From Rhizobium sp. Pop5 (GTDB taxonomy: Bacteria; Pseudomonadota; Alphaproteobacteria; Rhizobiales; Rhizobiaceae), in the NCBI RefSeq assembly GCF_024721175.1, contig NZ_CP099402.1, positions 558,001 through 622,000 on the forward strand: a stretch of 64,000 nt of DNA, written 5' to 3'. How positions within the stretch are numbered: position 1 is the first letter of the stretch; each line of letters starts with the position of its first letter. Positions 8,301-16,415 of the stretch are shown in pieces. Below the pieces are notes generated by a model, which saw only the letters and a list, made by a program, of their open reading frames with translations, had not been told where the DNA came from and ran no database searches. The translations under genes were made by a program, and so were the position numbers.

Positions 8301-11270
8301 CTGACGGAACAGCCTGGAATGGAACGCCTGAAGGCACGAGTCTACCTCGCCTTTGGTAACCTTGCGAAATCGTCGTCGCGTCATGTCCGCACCGGCCGTG
8401 CGCTTGCGCAGCGCGTATTCGAAACGGCACAGCAGGTCGGCGATCTCACCTACGCCGTCTTAAGCCGGAATAACCTTGTGACTTATCTTCTGGCCGCTGG
8501 CGAGCCCCTCTCGCAGGTTCAGCGCGATGCGGAAGCCGGCCTGGACTTCGCGCGTCAGGCCGGCTTCGGAGTCGCCGTCGGTTTCATCAGCGGGCAGCTC
8601 CAACTCATCCGAACGCTTCGCGGACTGACGCCAATCTTCGGATGCTTCAACGATGAAGGGTTCGACGAGCAGCAATTCGAACTTAAGACCGACGGCAAGC
8701 CGGGCAGTTGCCTGTACTGGATCCGCAAGCTACAGGCATGTGTATTTGCCGGGGATACTCTCACAGCACTTTCGGCAGCGGCGAAAGCTGAAAGCCTCCT
8801 CTGGATGACTCCCGCTATTTTCGAGCGGGCGGAGTATCACTTCTACGCCGGCCTTTCATTGGCCTCGGCTTTGCAAGGAGCGACTACTGAAACAGCTCTT
8901 AATCGCAAGGCCATACGCGCTCACCGCCACCAGCTCGACACTTGGGCCGCGCACTGCCCGGAGAATTTCGCAAGCCGCGCAACATTGCTTGGCGCAGAGA
9001 TCGCCCGCCTGGGAAGCCGTGAGTTGCATGCCGAGCGCCTCTATGAACAGGCGATCCAGTTGGCGCGTGCGCACGCGCTCCCACACGATGAAGCGATCGC
9101 GTATGAGCGCGCTTCCGCCTTTTACCGGGCGCGCGGCTTCGATCAGATTGCTCGCCTCTATCTTCAAAACGCCCGTCGCTGCTATCTCAGTTGGGGAGCC
9201 GACGGCAAGGTGCGGCAGCTCGAAGAAGTCTATCCCCAACTGCGGGATGGACAATCGGCACCGGCCGCAACAAGCACGATCGAAGCGCCGATCGAGCATC
9301 TCGACCTCGCCACCGTCATCAAGGTGTCGCAAGCAGTCTCCAGCGAAATCGTCGTCGAGAAGCTGATCGATACGGTGCTGCGAATGGCCGTCGAGCAGGC
9401 GGGAGCCGAACGTGGCCTTCTGATCCTGTCGCGTGGCGGCGAACCGCGGATTGCCGCTGAGGCGACGATCCGCGGCGAAGCGGTCCTCATAGAGTTGCGT
9501 AATGAGGCCATCGCCGGCGTGATGCCGGAATCAGTTCTCAATTACGTCCTGCGTATGCGGGAAATCGTCAGCCTCGACGATGCGTCGGCTGAAAACGCCT
9601 TTGCGGCCGATCCTTATATCCACCATCGCGCGGCCAGATCCATTCTCTGTTTGCCGCTGATCAATCACGCGAAGCTGATCGGTGCGCTATATCTGGAAAA
9701 CACTCTGGCGGGCCGTGTCTTCGCGCCGGGGCGCATTCCGGTGTTGAAGCTGATCGCCTCGCAAGCCGCCAGCACGCTCGAAATCACCGGACTTTACCGT
9801 GACCTGGCAGAACGTGAAGCGCGAATAGGCCGGCTTGTCGAAGCGAACATCATCGGAATTTTTATCCGAGATATCGGAGGTCGGATTATCGAGGCCAACG
9901 AGGCGTTCCTGCAAATGGTGGGCTACAGCCGTGACGAACTCTTGGTTGGTCAGCTGCTCGATAAAGAGCTGACACCGCCGGAATGGCGCGAGCGTGACGC
10001 CGAAGCCGAGGCCGAGCTGAGAGCGAACGGCAGCGTCCGCCCCTTTGAAAAGGTGTACCAGCGAAAGGACGGCGGTCACGTACCCGTGATGATCGGTGAG
10101 GCAAGTTTCGAGGGCGCTGGGAACCAGGCCGTGGCCTTCGTGCTCGACCTGTCCGAGAGCAAGCGAGCAGAGGAGAGGCTGCGAGCGAGCGAAACTCGCT
10201 TTCGGACCTTCGTCGACCATGCCACCGATGCCTTTTTCCTCCATACCGACGATCTGACCGTCATAGACGTCAACCGCCAAGCCTGTGAAAGCCTCGGTTA
10301 CAGCCGGGAGGAATTGATTGGCATGCACCCGCGCGACTTTGACGGAGCTATCGACGAAAAGGCGCTTTCGACATTGGTGGATCGCGTCGACGCAGGACAG
10401 CCAATGACTTTCGAAACGCTCCACCGGCGTAAGAACGGAACAACGTTTCCGGTCGAGGTTCGCGTCGGTAAATTCCGACAGGAAGAGCAATGGTTTCGTC
10501 TTTCGCTGGCGCGTGACATCACCGACCGCAGGCAAGCCGAGGATGCTATTCAGCTTGCGCGAGCAGAACTTGCCCATGTAAGCAGGCTGACCACTATGGG
10601 AGAACTTGTAGCCTCCATCGCCCACGAGGTCAGACAGCCGCTCACCGGGCTAGTCAGCAGCGGCAATGCCTGCCTTCGCTATCTCGACGCGGATCCCCGT
10701 GACATCGTCTCCGCCCGCCGGGCCATCGAGCGCATGATCAGCGACGCTTTTCGCGCATCCGAGGTCATCGACCGGATTCGGGCAATGGCGAAGAAATCAC
10801 CCGAACGCAGGGACCGGCTGAACGTCAACGATATCGTGTCCGAGACGATTGCGCTGGTGTCCTCGGACCTCGAACGCAGCGCGGTGTCGCTTCGTACAAA
10901 CCTCTCCGACGGCTTGCCCCCGATCGTAGGGGACCAAGTGCAAATCCAGCAGGTGATCCTGAACCTTATCATGAACGCCAACGACGCGATGGCGGCGATG
11001 CCAAAAGGAGCGCGCGAACTCATCGTAAGCACCGGAAAGGCAGCACCCAATACGGTTTTAGTGGCAATCCGCGATAGTGGCCCTATCCTCGACCTGGCGA
11101 AGATCGGCGATATATTCGAGGCGTTCTACAGTACCAAACCCGAGGGTATGGGCATGGGCCTGCCGATCAGTCGTTCGATCATAGAGGCTCACAAAGGCCA
11201 ACTCTGGGCCACGCCAAACGCGCCCCACGGTGCCATTTTTCAGTTTACATTACCAACCGACGAGAAATAA
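5322..11270 (+). CDS. Trifunctional Ser/Thr kinase / AAA-type ATPase / sensor histidine kinase
   Basis: A giant signalling protein of about 1980 residues. Going from the N-terminus it has a Ser/Thr kinase domain with catalytic loop HRDLKPAN (about residue 160) and a degenerate TGFGVA instead of DFG. Next comes a predicted ATPase with Walker A GHAGVGKS (about 360) and Walker B-like LFLDDLQWLD, then a long helical TPR-like region. A GAF domain starts about 1325, followed by two PAS domains (about 1495-1735). A HisKA dimerisation helix has the phospho-acceptor His in SIAHEVRQPL (about 1768), and the HATPase_c domain has N box NLIMNANDAM and G box GMGMGLPIS. This architecture is known from large sensor kinases of rhizobia and cyanobacteria; the signal is unknown. 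Candidate starts are TTG 5256, ATG 5271, 5286 and 5322; none has a strong ribosome site. It is followed after 51 bases by a FixJ-type regulator, its likely partner. Confidence 0.88.
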   Translation: MDDTVKDAQKTRKNTFGRKRVLASIGQQTSTDLRYHESQSSWSDGDRIFTRELIRSGNGASKAVLRVQLAAEHPGRTSLDRLAHEYRLKDELDREWAAKPLDFITENGRIVLVLEDCGGVPLPQLMGRHSHGMAAELRVFLRLAKGIAAAVGKAHGCGLIHRDLKPANMLADEAEGRVRLTGFGVASHLSRERQAAGPPEVIAGSLAYMAPEQTGRMNRSVDSRSDLYAVGITLYEMITGQLPFTASEPMEWVHCHVAKRPVPPSERVRGLPSVISAIVMKLLAKNAEERYQTAAGLEADLRRALVESEKYGRIAEFPLGTRDVPDRLVIPERPYGREREIAALTSAFDRVVAGAGPTLVLVSGHAGVGKSMVVNELHRSLVPPRGLFASGKFDQNQRHIPYASVAQALQGLVRVLLGKSEAELAPWRAALTEELGASGRLMVALVPELESLIGRLPAVADLPPQDAKRRFQLNIRRLLRVFATAEHPLTLFLDDLQWLDAATLDLLEDLCTQQDMRHLLLIGAYRGNEVSSTHPLIRRLTAIREAGGQVHEIVLTPLRLEDVTRMLADALHCASNRVQPLARLVHKKSGGNPFFALQFLSTLPDEGLLEFDREQTHWDWDLDRIRAKDYTDNVVDLMLSKLRRLPDTTQAALNMLACVGNHAAVDTLALIRSENHDAVHVAFWAAARAGLVLLEEGSSYRFLHDRVQEAAYGLIPEDERAAAHVSIGRLLLRHTPPQALEENIFEIVGQLNCGGALIAPGEERERLADLNLLATRRAKASAAYESALAYAGTGAAYLPDDAWERRYELAFALELHRAECEFLTGATAEAQARLAELANRATSLADLARVTRLRVDLFMSLGRSDQAIIFGLDYLHRVGISWPSHPTRSQVRQEYARLWRQLGGRPIEALLNSPPMADPVALATMDVLTSLVTPALFTNENLRCLVIGRMGNISLKHGNSDTSPYAFTAVGTVLGPYFGNYEAGFRFGLLGLDLTEQPGMERLKARVYLAFGNLAKSSSRHVRTGRALAQRVFETAQQVGDLTYAVLSRNNLVTYLLAAGEPLSQVQRDAEAGLDFARQAGFGVAVGFISGQLQLIRTLRGLTPIFGCFNDEGFDEQQFELKTDGKPGSCLYWIRKLQACVFAGDTLTALSAAAKAESLLWMTPAIFERAEYHFYAGLSLASALQGATTETALNRKAIRAHRHQLDTWAAHCPENFASRATLLGAEIARLGSRELHAERLYEQAIQLARAHALPHDEAIAYERASAFYRARGFDQIARLYLQNARRCYLSWGADGKVRQLEEVYPQLRDGQSAPAATSTIEAPIEHLDLATVIKVSQAVSSEIVVEKLIDTVLRMAVEQAGAERGLLILSRGGEPRIAAEATIRGEAVLIELRNEAIAGVMPESVLNYVLRMREIVSLDDASAENAFAADPYIHHRAARSILCLPLINHAKLIGALYLENTLAGRVFAPGRIPVLKLIASQAASTLEITGLYRDLAEREARIGRLVEANIIGIFIRDIGGRIIEANEAFLQMVGYSRDELLVGQLLDKELTPPEWRERDAEAEAELRANGSVRPFEKVYQRKDGGHVPVMIGEASFEGAGNQAVAFVLDLSESKRAEERLRASETRFRTFVDHATDAFFLHTDDLTVIDVNRQACESLGYSREELIGMHPRDFDGAIDEKALSTLVDRVDAGQPMTFETLHRRKNGTTFPVEVRVGKFRQEEQWFRLSLARDITDRRQAEDAIQLARAELAHVSRLTTMGELVASIAHEVRQPLTGLVSSGNACLRYLDADPRDIVSARRAIERMISDAFRASEVIDRIRAMAKKSPERRDRLNVNDIVSETIALVSSDLERSAVSLRTNLSDGLPPIVGDQVQIQQVILNLIMNANDAMAAMPKGARELIVSTGKAAPNTVLVAIRDSGPILDLAKIGDIFEAFYSTKPEGMGMGLPISRSIIEAHKGQLWATPNAPHGAIFQFTLPTDEK

Positions 11271-11272
11271 TG

Positions 11273-11324
11273 CATCCATGTCCGGGGCGCCGCCTGACCG
11301 GCGCAAAACTTGGGGACATGGATG
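11273..11324 (+). promoter_or_regulatory. Inverted repeat spanning the start codon of the response regulator gene
   Basis: CATCCATGTCC at 11273-11283 is the exact reverse complement of GGACATGGATG at 11314-11324. The second arm contains part of the ribosome binding site and the ATG at 11322. An RNA hairpin with an 11-bp stem and a 30-base loop could mask the start of the downstream gene. Its role is inferred. Confidence 0.45.
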
Positions 11325-11948
11325 AAGGAGATTGTCTACATCATTGATGATGACGCATCTGTCCGCGAAGGCCTCGGCGATCTCCTGCGCTCGGTTGGAC
11401 TTGAGGTACTGACATTCGCTTCCAGCCAGGAGTTTTTGGATAGCAAGCGCCCTGACGTTCCGGGCTGCATCATTCTCGATGTAAGACTGCCGGGGCGGAG
11501 CGGCCTGGAATTTCAGAGCATGCTCACTTCCCTTGGAATTGAGCTTCCGGTCATTTTTATCAGTGCCCACAGCGACATTCCGATCTCTGTGCGGGCGATG
11601 AAAGCCGGCGCAATCGAATTCCTGACGAAGCCGCTGCGCGAGCAGGAGTTGCTGGATGCCGCCTATGCCGGGATCGAGCGCGATTGCGCGCGGAGGCAGG
11701 AGGTCGCGCTCATTGCCGAGCTTCAGTCCCGCTATGATTCCTTGACGCCGCGCGAGCGAGAGATCATGAACCTGGTGGTCGCGGGCAGCGTCAACAAGCA
11801 AATCGCTGCGCAAGTGAGCCTGAGCGAGGTGACCGTCAAGGTTCATCGCGGCCACGTCATGCAGAAGATGCAGGCGAGATCTCTCGTTGACCTGGTCCGG
11901 ATGGCGGACAGCCTCGGATTGACGACGAAGCCGGCGTGGGTCAGGTAG
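11322..11948 (+). CDS. FixJ/NarL-type response regulator
   Basis: A 208-residue two-domain regulator. The receiver domain has the acidic cluster IIDDDAS, the phospho-acceptor Asp in IILDVRLPG, and the conserved Lys in FLTKPLRE. The C-terminal LuxR-type helix-turn-helix runs from SLTPREREIMNLVVAG to VTVKVHRGHVMQKMQARSL. The layout and wording match the FixJ group. It sits directly after the histidine kinase gene and probably receives phosphate from it. ATG 11322 was preferred because GGGG lies about seven bases upstream; a TTG at 11310 is in frame. The start codon lies inside an inverted repeat. Its target genes are unknown. Confidence 0.88.
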   Translation: MKEIVYIIDDDASVREGLGDLLRSVGLEVLTFASSQEFLDSKRPDVPGCIILDVRLPGRSGLEFQSMLTSLGIELPVIFISAHSDIPISVRAMKAGAIEFLTKPLREQELLDAAYAGIERDCARRQEVALIAELQSRYDSLTPREREIMNLVVAGSVNKQIAAQVSLSEVTVKVHRGHVMQKMQARSLVDLVRMADSLGLTTKPAWVR

Positions 11949-12219
11949 GCGCACGTATCTAGACCAAAGTATCGGGCGTCTGCCACGGGTGGATAGTCGG
12001 GGCGCCAATTCGGCTGGTCGCTTATCTCATTCGGCAATACGTTCCGAAGGCCGTCGGCTGTATCTTCTTACCAGCTAAAAAACATGCAGAGACAGGACGG
12101 ACGTTATGGCGTCTCGGGGCAAGAATCCGCGTCGGGTCCGCGCATCCCTACGATTGGGCGGACGCTCATCGATGTTGATGCAACGCGAATAACCGAAAGA
12201 CCGAGGAAAGGTACGATCC

Positions 12220-12435
12220 ATGCAAAACCAGAGATACGCCCTGCAGAAGAACCTCAACATCTACTGGACGGTAATCGATACGGTTTCGGACCGGAAAGCT
12301 CTCGTCGATGGCTTCGTTATGGACATGCTTACCGCCGATGAGGCCGAAGAATTGGTCAACATGCTGAACCGTGCAGAATCCCATGCTATCCATGCGCCTG
12401 GACCACCAAGTTGCGCGCTGTTTTCTACAATATAG
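12220..12435 (+). CDS. Small hypothetical protein, possibly C-terminally truncated
   Basis: A 71-residue frame preceded by a GAGGAAAGG ribosome site. The first 50 or so residues look like a real short protein (hydrophobic W/V/I core, an acidic helix ADEAEELVNMLNR). The last 20 (SHAIHAPGPPSCALFSTI) do not continue that pattern. It runs head-on into the broken end of the GlcG/HbpS-like gene, so both tails may be the product of one deletion. No function is assigned. Confidence 0.4.
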   Translation: MQNQRYALQKNLNIYWTVIDTVSDRKALVDGFVMDMLTADEAEELVNMLNRAESHAIHAPGPPSCALFSTI

Positions 12436-12632
12436 GCGGTAAAGGCCTTATCGATGGCAAGCTGCACGGACCCCGCCATGGCGCCGTCCTGGCGTGCGAA
12501 GGACAATAGCTGCCCCGACGCGTCGACGATGGCAATTAAGGAGGGAACATTCAATGCACGGGCGGCGGTGATGGCGCTCGTGACCATCTGCTGAGCATCT
12601 GTCAGCAATATCGTCGCGATAGGGAAGGACAT
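12261..12632 (-). pseudogene. Truncated GlcG/HbpS-family (DUF336) gene
   Basis: The first 66 or so residues fit the GlcG/HbpS heme- or cofactor-binding family: TDAQQMVTSAITAARALN, then SLIAIVDASGQLLSFARQDGAM and SVQLAIDKAFTA. Family members run about 130-150 residues and continue with a conserved glycine-rich segment. Here, from about 12435 downward, the frame becomes Ser/Thr/Arg-rich sequence that is simply the antisense of the small gene at 12220-12435. The domain is therefore broken. It lies 70 bases downstream of the PfpI-family gene on the same strand, so it may once have been its operon partner. Confidence 0.6.
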
Positions 12633-12702
12633 GGCAAACTCCGGTTTCCGAAGGTGATCTGCCGCCGACGCAAGTCGTGGCAGATCACGATATTCAAGCC
12701 AG

Positions 12703-13401
12703 TCAGGCGGCCTTGGGCTTCATCTGGCTGAGAGCGGTCATGAGGGCCTCAGCCGCCTCGCTCGACGAAGCCGGATTCTGACCGGTAATGAGCTGACCAT
12801 CGACCACTGTGTGCACGCCCCAGTCCTTGACCTTGGAGAAGACTGCGCCGAGACCCACGAGTTCGTTCTCGACCAGGAGTGGCACCACATCGGTCAGGCC
12901 CACGGCCGCTTCCTCGGTATTGGTGAAGCCCGTGACGTAGCGCCCTTGAACGAATGCGGTGCCATCGGCATTCCTTACATGGCGCAGGACACCCGGCGCA
13001 TGGCAAACGAGGGCGATCGGCTTGCCGGCCCCGACAAAGGATTCGATCAGCCTGATCGAATGCAGATCTTCAGCCAGATCCCACAACGGGCCGTGGCCGC
13101 CGGGATAGAAGACTGTATCGAAATCCTTCTGATCGACACTGTCGAGGCGCACCGTGTCCGCGAGCTGCGCCCGGGCAGCGTCGTCGGCATTGAAGCGTCG
13201 CGTCAGGTCGGTTTGGAACATCGGCTCGTCGCTCTTTGGGTCGAGCGGCGGCTGACCGCCCTTCGGCGAGGCAAGGGTGATCTCGGCGCCGGCGTCCTTG
13301 AAGACGTAGTAGGGTGCTGCCAGCTCTTCGAGCCAGAAGCCGGTCTTCCTGCCGGTGTTGCCAAGGGTATCGTGGGAGGTGAGTACCATGAGAATTTTCA
13401 T
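12703..13401 (-). CDS. DJ-1/PfpI-family protein (type 1 glutamine amidotransferase-like, HchA-related)
   Basis: A 232-residue protein of the DJ-1/PfpI superfamily. The nucleophile-elbow Cys is C133 in LVCHAPG, followed by His134; the partner Glu lies in GFWLEEL near residue 25. The family includes glutathione-independent glyoxalases (methylglyoxal to lactate), chaperones and proteases; the length and the GRKTGFWLEELAAPYY segment place it with the Hsp31-like or YDR533C-like glyoxalase III group. The start at 13401 has AAAGGAT upstream. It is divergent from a LysR regulator 152 bases away, which probably controls it. Confidence 0.82.
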   Translation of the reverse strand: MKILMVLTSHDTLGNTGRKTGFWLEELAAPYYVFKDAGAEITLASPKGGQPPLDPKSDEPMFQTDLTRRFNADDAARAQLADTVRLDSVDQKDFDTVFYPGGHGPLWDLAEDLHSIRLIESFVGAGKPIALVCHAPGVLRHVRNADGTAFVQGRYVTGFTNTEEAAVGLTDVVPLLVENELVGLGAVFSKVKDWGVHTVVDGQLITGQNPASSSEAAEALMTALSQMKPKAA

Positions 13402-13500
13402 TATCGGATCCTTTCGTCAAATCGCTTCGTAGCCGGTTGATCTGGAGCTCCATCAGCCGCGTCGGCCTTTCGATGATCTGATACTGGCACCTCTTGAGAT

Positions 13501-13511
13501 ATTTCAGAAAT
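13501..13511. promoter_or_regulatory. Palindrome in the LysR/PfpI intergenic region
   Basis: ATTTC-A-GAAAT is a perfect 11-base palindrome with the T-N9-A-like form of LysR-family sites, between the divergent PfpI gene and LysR regulator. It is a candidate operator; no binding data exist here. Confidence 0.35.
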
Positions 13512-13553
13512 TTACTTCCTTGATTTTAGATATTCAGATGAGATTATATCTTG

Positions 13554-14465
13554 ATGAGATACGATCTGAATCTGCTCCCGGTTTTCCTGGCTCTGATGGA
13601 GGAGCGGAGCGTGACCCGGGCCGCCGCGCGACTGGGCATTACCCAGCCGGCGCTGTCCAATTCCCTCAACCGCCTGCGCGAGACCTTGCGCGATCCGCTG
13701 TTCATCCGGGAAAGGTACGGCATCAAGCCGACGCAACTGGCCGAGGAAATCGCTCCCGCAATCGAAGCGGCGCTGGCACAGCTGGACGATCTCGTGTTGA
13801 ACCAGCAGGAGTTTCGGCCGGCGGAGGCCGAACGACTGTTCACGCTTGCGCCCAACAGCTATGTGGAGCTTGTGGTGATGCCCGCGCTCGTCGCGAGAAT
13901 GCGGGAGCTGGCGCCGGGTATCAAGCTGCGCATGACGGCATTCGGCAACGACCTTGCCGAGACGGGCGTCGTCTCCGGCGGCACTGCCATGGTTATCGGC
14001 CGGATCGTCGATCCGCCTGACAATCTCGTCGTCCAGCATCTCATGGACGATGGGCTTGCCTGCGTGGTGCGCAAGGGTCATCCGGACGTCGGAGACAGCA
14101 TTTCACGAGAGCAGTATGAGAGCCTCAAGCATGTGAACGTGCTCCCGCCGGGCCGTCTACGCGTGGGTCTCTTCCAGGCATTGGGACAACAAAACCTCAA
14201 GCGCGAGGTCGCCGTTTCCGTCACCCACTTCCTTGCCGTGCCCGTGATGCTTGCCGTCACGGACTATTGTGCGACGCTGCCGAGGCTGATCTGCCGGAGC
14301 CTCGAAGGCGATCCGCGCCTGAAGGTGCTTCCGACCCCCGTCGATCTCGGAACTTTTCCGGTCGAGATGGCTTGGCATGTTCGCTACCGCCACGATCCAG
14401 CCCACAGGTGGTTGCGTTCGGTGATAGCTGAACTGGCAAAGGAAATGGCTACTGAGAAAACCTAG
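13554..14465 (+). CDS. LysR-family transcriptional regulator
   Basis: A 303-residue LysR regulator. The N-terminal winged helix-turn-helix is textbook (SVTRAAARLGITQPALSNSLNRLRETLRDPLFIR), followed by a linker helix and a type 2 periplasmic-binding-like effector domain. It resembles the NodD/LinR/NahR group in length and in the RYGIKPTQLAEEI segment. It is divergent from the DJ-1/PfpI gene, the usual arrangement for a LysR regulator and its target. The ATG at 13554 gives the standard MRYDLNLLPVF start. Confidence 0.9.
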   Translation: MRYDLNLLPVFLALMEERSVTRAAARLGITQPALSNSLNRLRETLRDPLFIRERYGIKPTQLAEEIAPAIEAALAQLDDLVLNQQEFRPAEAERLFTLAPNSYVELVVMPALVARMRELAPGIKLRMTAFGNDLAETGVVSGGTAMVIGRIVDPPDNLVVQHLMDDGLACVVRKGHPDVGDSISREQYESLKHVNVLPPGRLRVGLFQALGQQNLKREVAVSVTHFLAVPVMLAVTDYCATLPRLICRSLEGDPRLKVLPTPVDLGTFPVEMAWHVRYRHDPAHRWLRSVIAELAKEMATEKT

Positions 14466-14721
14466 CGATTTCCATGCGTCGATTGGCATTGGCATAAAGA
14501 CCTGCCGCCTTGAGTAGATTTGAACTGTCGTTCAATGGACGTCTGAAATCATCAAAGGAATAGGCATGCCATGCGGCGGCGCCTGCTCGTCGAGGTCCTT
14601 CCGCCAGGAAGCGCAACCCAGCGACCGGCCGAGATCGTGGATAGGTTTTGCTCACAAAGCCGTATCGGATGCTGGCGCGTTTAGCGAGATGCCGGACCAA
14701 AGGCAGTTACCTGATCCGAAC

Positions 14722-15318
14722 TCAAGGCCTGTCGCCGCGAAGATGACGTTCGAGGAAAGGCAGATTGTCCTGGCCCCAATAGATTTCGCCGTCATGAACA
14801 TAGGTGGGAAAGCCGAAGACACCGCTGTCGCGCGCATGCACGCGGTCTGCTGACCACTTGTTCTGGACATCGTCATCGGCCTGCCGCCTGAGGAGTGCCG
14901 CGCCGTCGAAACCGGCAGCGGTGACGATCGCCTCGCGCACATCGGGTTTGCCGATATCCCTCGCCTCGCCCCAGAAGGCATGCTGGAGGGCGCGTGCCAA
15001 ACCGACCCAATCCTGCCCGTCGAGATAGGCGGCAATCACGAAGAGGGATGCCGGCGTCGGATCGCCGAGCTCCGGGCGATCGTCGAGCCGCAGCTCCTTG
15101 CCGCGCACGCGGGCCCAGCGTTTGAGATCCCGCGTCCAGTAAGCGCGGCGGATCTCCGGGCGGTTGCGCGAGAAGATGCCGCCGTTCTCCTCGACCACCG
15201 TCGTCAGATAGGGCGTAATGACGACGTCGTTCTTCGCCGCCAGTTCGATAAAGGCGTCGAAGCCGATATAGGACCAGGGCGAGCCGATCGAAAAGAAGTA
15301 TTCCACCGATTTGGTCAC
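14722..15318 (-). CDS. DsbA-family thioredoxin-fold protein (2-hydroxychromene-2-carboxylate isomerase-like)
   Basis: A 198-residue protein with the kappa-GST/HCCA-isomerase form of the DsbA fold: an N-terminal strand and the active-site turn SIGSPWSYIG, where Ser replaces the redox Cys, then an all-helical insert and a C-terminal VFGFPTYVHDGEIYWGQDNLPFLE segment. Such proteins use glutathione in isomerisation or conjugation rather than disulfide exchange. It is the last gene of the nine-gene minus-strand operon and may process a thiol or glutathione adduct from that pathway (inference). I propose GTG 15318, ten bases after GAGG, because the frame upstream to 15402 shows no conserved sequence. 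Confidence 0.75.
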   Translation of the reverse strand: MTKSVEYFFSIGSPWSYIGFDAFIELAAKNDVVITPYLTTVVEENGGIFSRNRPEIRRAYWTRDLKRWARVRGKELRLDDRPELGDPTPASLFVIAAYLDGQDWVGLARALQHAFWGEARDIGKPDVREAIVTAAGFDGAALLRRQADDDVQNKWSADRVHARDSGVFGFPTYVHDGEIYWGQDNLPFLERHLRGDRP

Positions 15319-15365
15319 TGATGAATATCCTCGTGAATGGTTGTTCTGGCGCCGGCTCGACGCCT

Positions 15366-16400
15366 TCAGGAAGCGGCCCTGTTTTCGGGCTTTGCTTTCC
15401 ACCCGAGCTGCGGGGCGATTATTGTCACAAAGTCGTGGAGGATCTGGCGATATTCCTCGTGCTCGAACTCGTAAGGGAGCTCCAGTCTCAACTCGTTGAC
15501 CTCGGGCAGGATCGGATCGGCAAAAAGCCGCTCCAATATTTCCTCCGACGTGCCGACGATATCGCGGGCGAACAGCGTGCGCCGCTCGCCTTGCGGCGAA
15601 AGCGTCCGCGCATGACGGCCATCGGTATAGTCGCGATAGCGGCGGCGCGTCGCCGCGTCGGCGCTGTCGAAGGGCACGATAACGCGGCCGAGCGCGACGC
15701 GGCGCTCAGTGCCGGCGGTGCGAAAGGTTTCGATCAACCTCGACTGGGCGACGAAGAAATCGTCCGTTCCCTCCCCCGTGATTACATTGCCAGTCAACAG
15801 GTTGAACCCGTTGCGACCGGCCCACTCGGCCGAGCGCTGCGAGCCGCCGCCATACCAGATCCGGTCGATCAGGCCCTTGGCATAGGGCTGCAGGCGCGGC
15901 CGGATCGGACCGAAGGGCGTCTTGATGAAAGTCTGCTCGTTGCCCAGATAAGTGCCGCGCAAATTGTCGGCAAAGCGCAGCACGCGATCATGCGAGAAAT
16001 CGTAGCCGGTCCAATCGCCGTCGAAGACCCGCGGAGCAATCAATTCCGCATGCAGCGGCCGGCCGGCGCTGACGCCGATGTTCAGGCGCCCGCATGAGAG
16101 AACGTCGACCGTGGCGAGGTCTTCGGCCAGCCGATACGGGCTTTCATAGCCGATCGGAATGACCGCCGTCCCAAGCTCGATCCGGCTCGTTCGCTGCGTG
16201 GCCGCCGCCAGAAAGGCGCTTGCGGAAGATATACCCGGCTCCAGATGCCGCTGGCGGACCCAGGCACTGTCGAAACCCAGCTCCTCGCCATATTGCAGCT
16301 GCTGGAGCGTCTGCTCCAATCCGTGCAATGGATCGTCATCGGGATAATTGCCAGGGGTGAGGAAGCCGATATGGCTGATGGCTAAGTTGCGGCCGCTCAT
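15366..16400 (-). CDS. LLM-class flavin-dependent oxidoreductase
   Basis: A 344-residue protein of the bacterial-luciferase-like TIM-barrel superfamily. It has the typical N-terminal strand (ISHIGFLTPGNYPDD), the EELGFDSAWVRQRHLEPG segment, the conserved TSRIELGTAVIPIGYESPYRLAEDLATVD stretch and GRLNIGVSAG. These enzymes use reduced FMN and O2 to hydroxylate or cleave organic substrates. This is one of three in the operon, each from a different subgroup. It follows the second binding protein by 15 bases and has GGGGAGA before its ATG. The substrate is unknown; the operon points to a sulfur-containing amino acid. Confidence 0.82.
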   Translation of the reverse strand: MSGRNLAISHIGFLTPGNYPDDDPLHGLEQTLQQLQYGEELGFDSAWVRQRHLEPGISSASAFLAAATQRTSRIELGTAVIPIGYESPYRLAEDLATVDVLSCGRLNIGVSAGRPLHAELIAPRVFDGDWTGYDFSHDRVLRFADNLRGTYLGNEQTFIKTPFGPIRPRLQPYAKGLIDRIWYGGGSQRSAEWAGRNGFNLLTGNVITGEGTDDFFVAQSRLIETFRTAGTERRVALGRVIVPFDSADAATRRRYRDYTDGRHARTLSPQGERRTLFARDIVGTSEEILERLFADPILPEVNELRLELPYEFEHEEYRQILHDFVTIIAPQLGWKAKPENRAAS

Positions 16401-16415
16401 CTCGTCTCCCCAAGA

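Noticed and set aside
13743..14465. Possible link of the LysR regulator to the sulfur operon
   Set aside because: The regulator is divergent from the DJ-1/PfpI gene and points to it; it lies at the distal end of the sulfur operon, not near its promoter.
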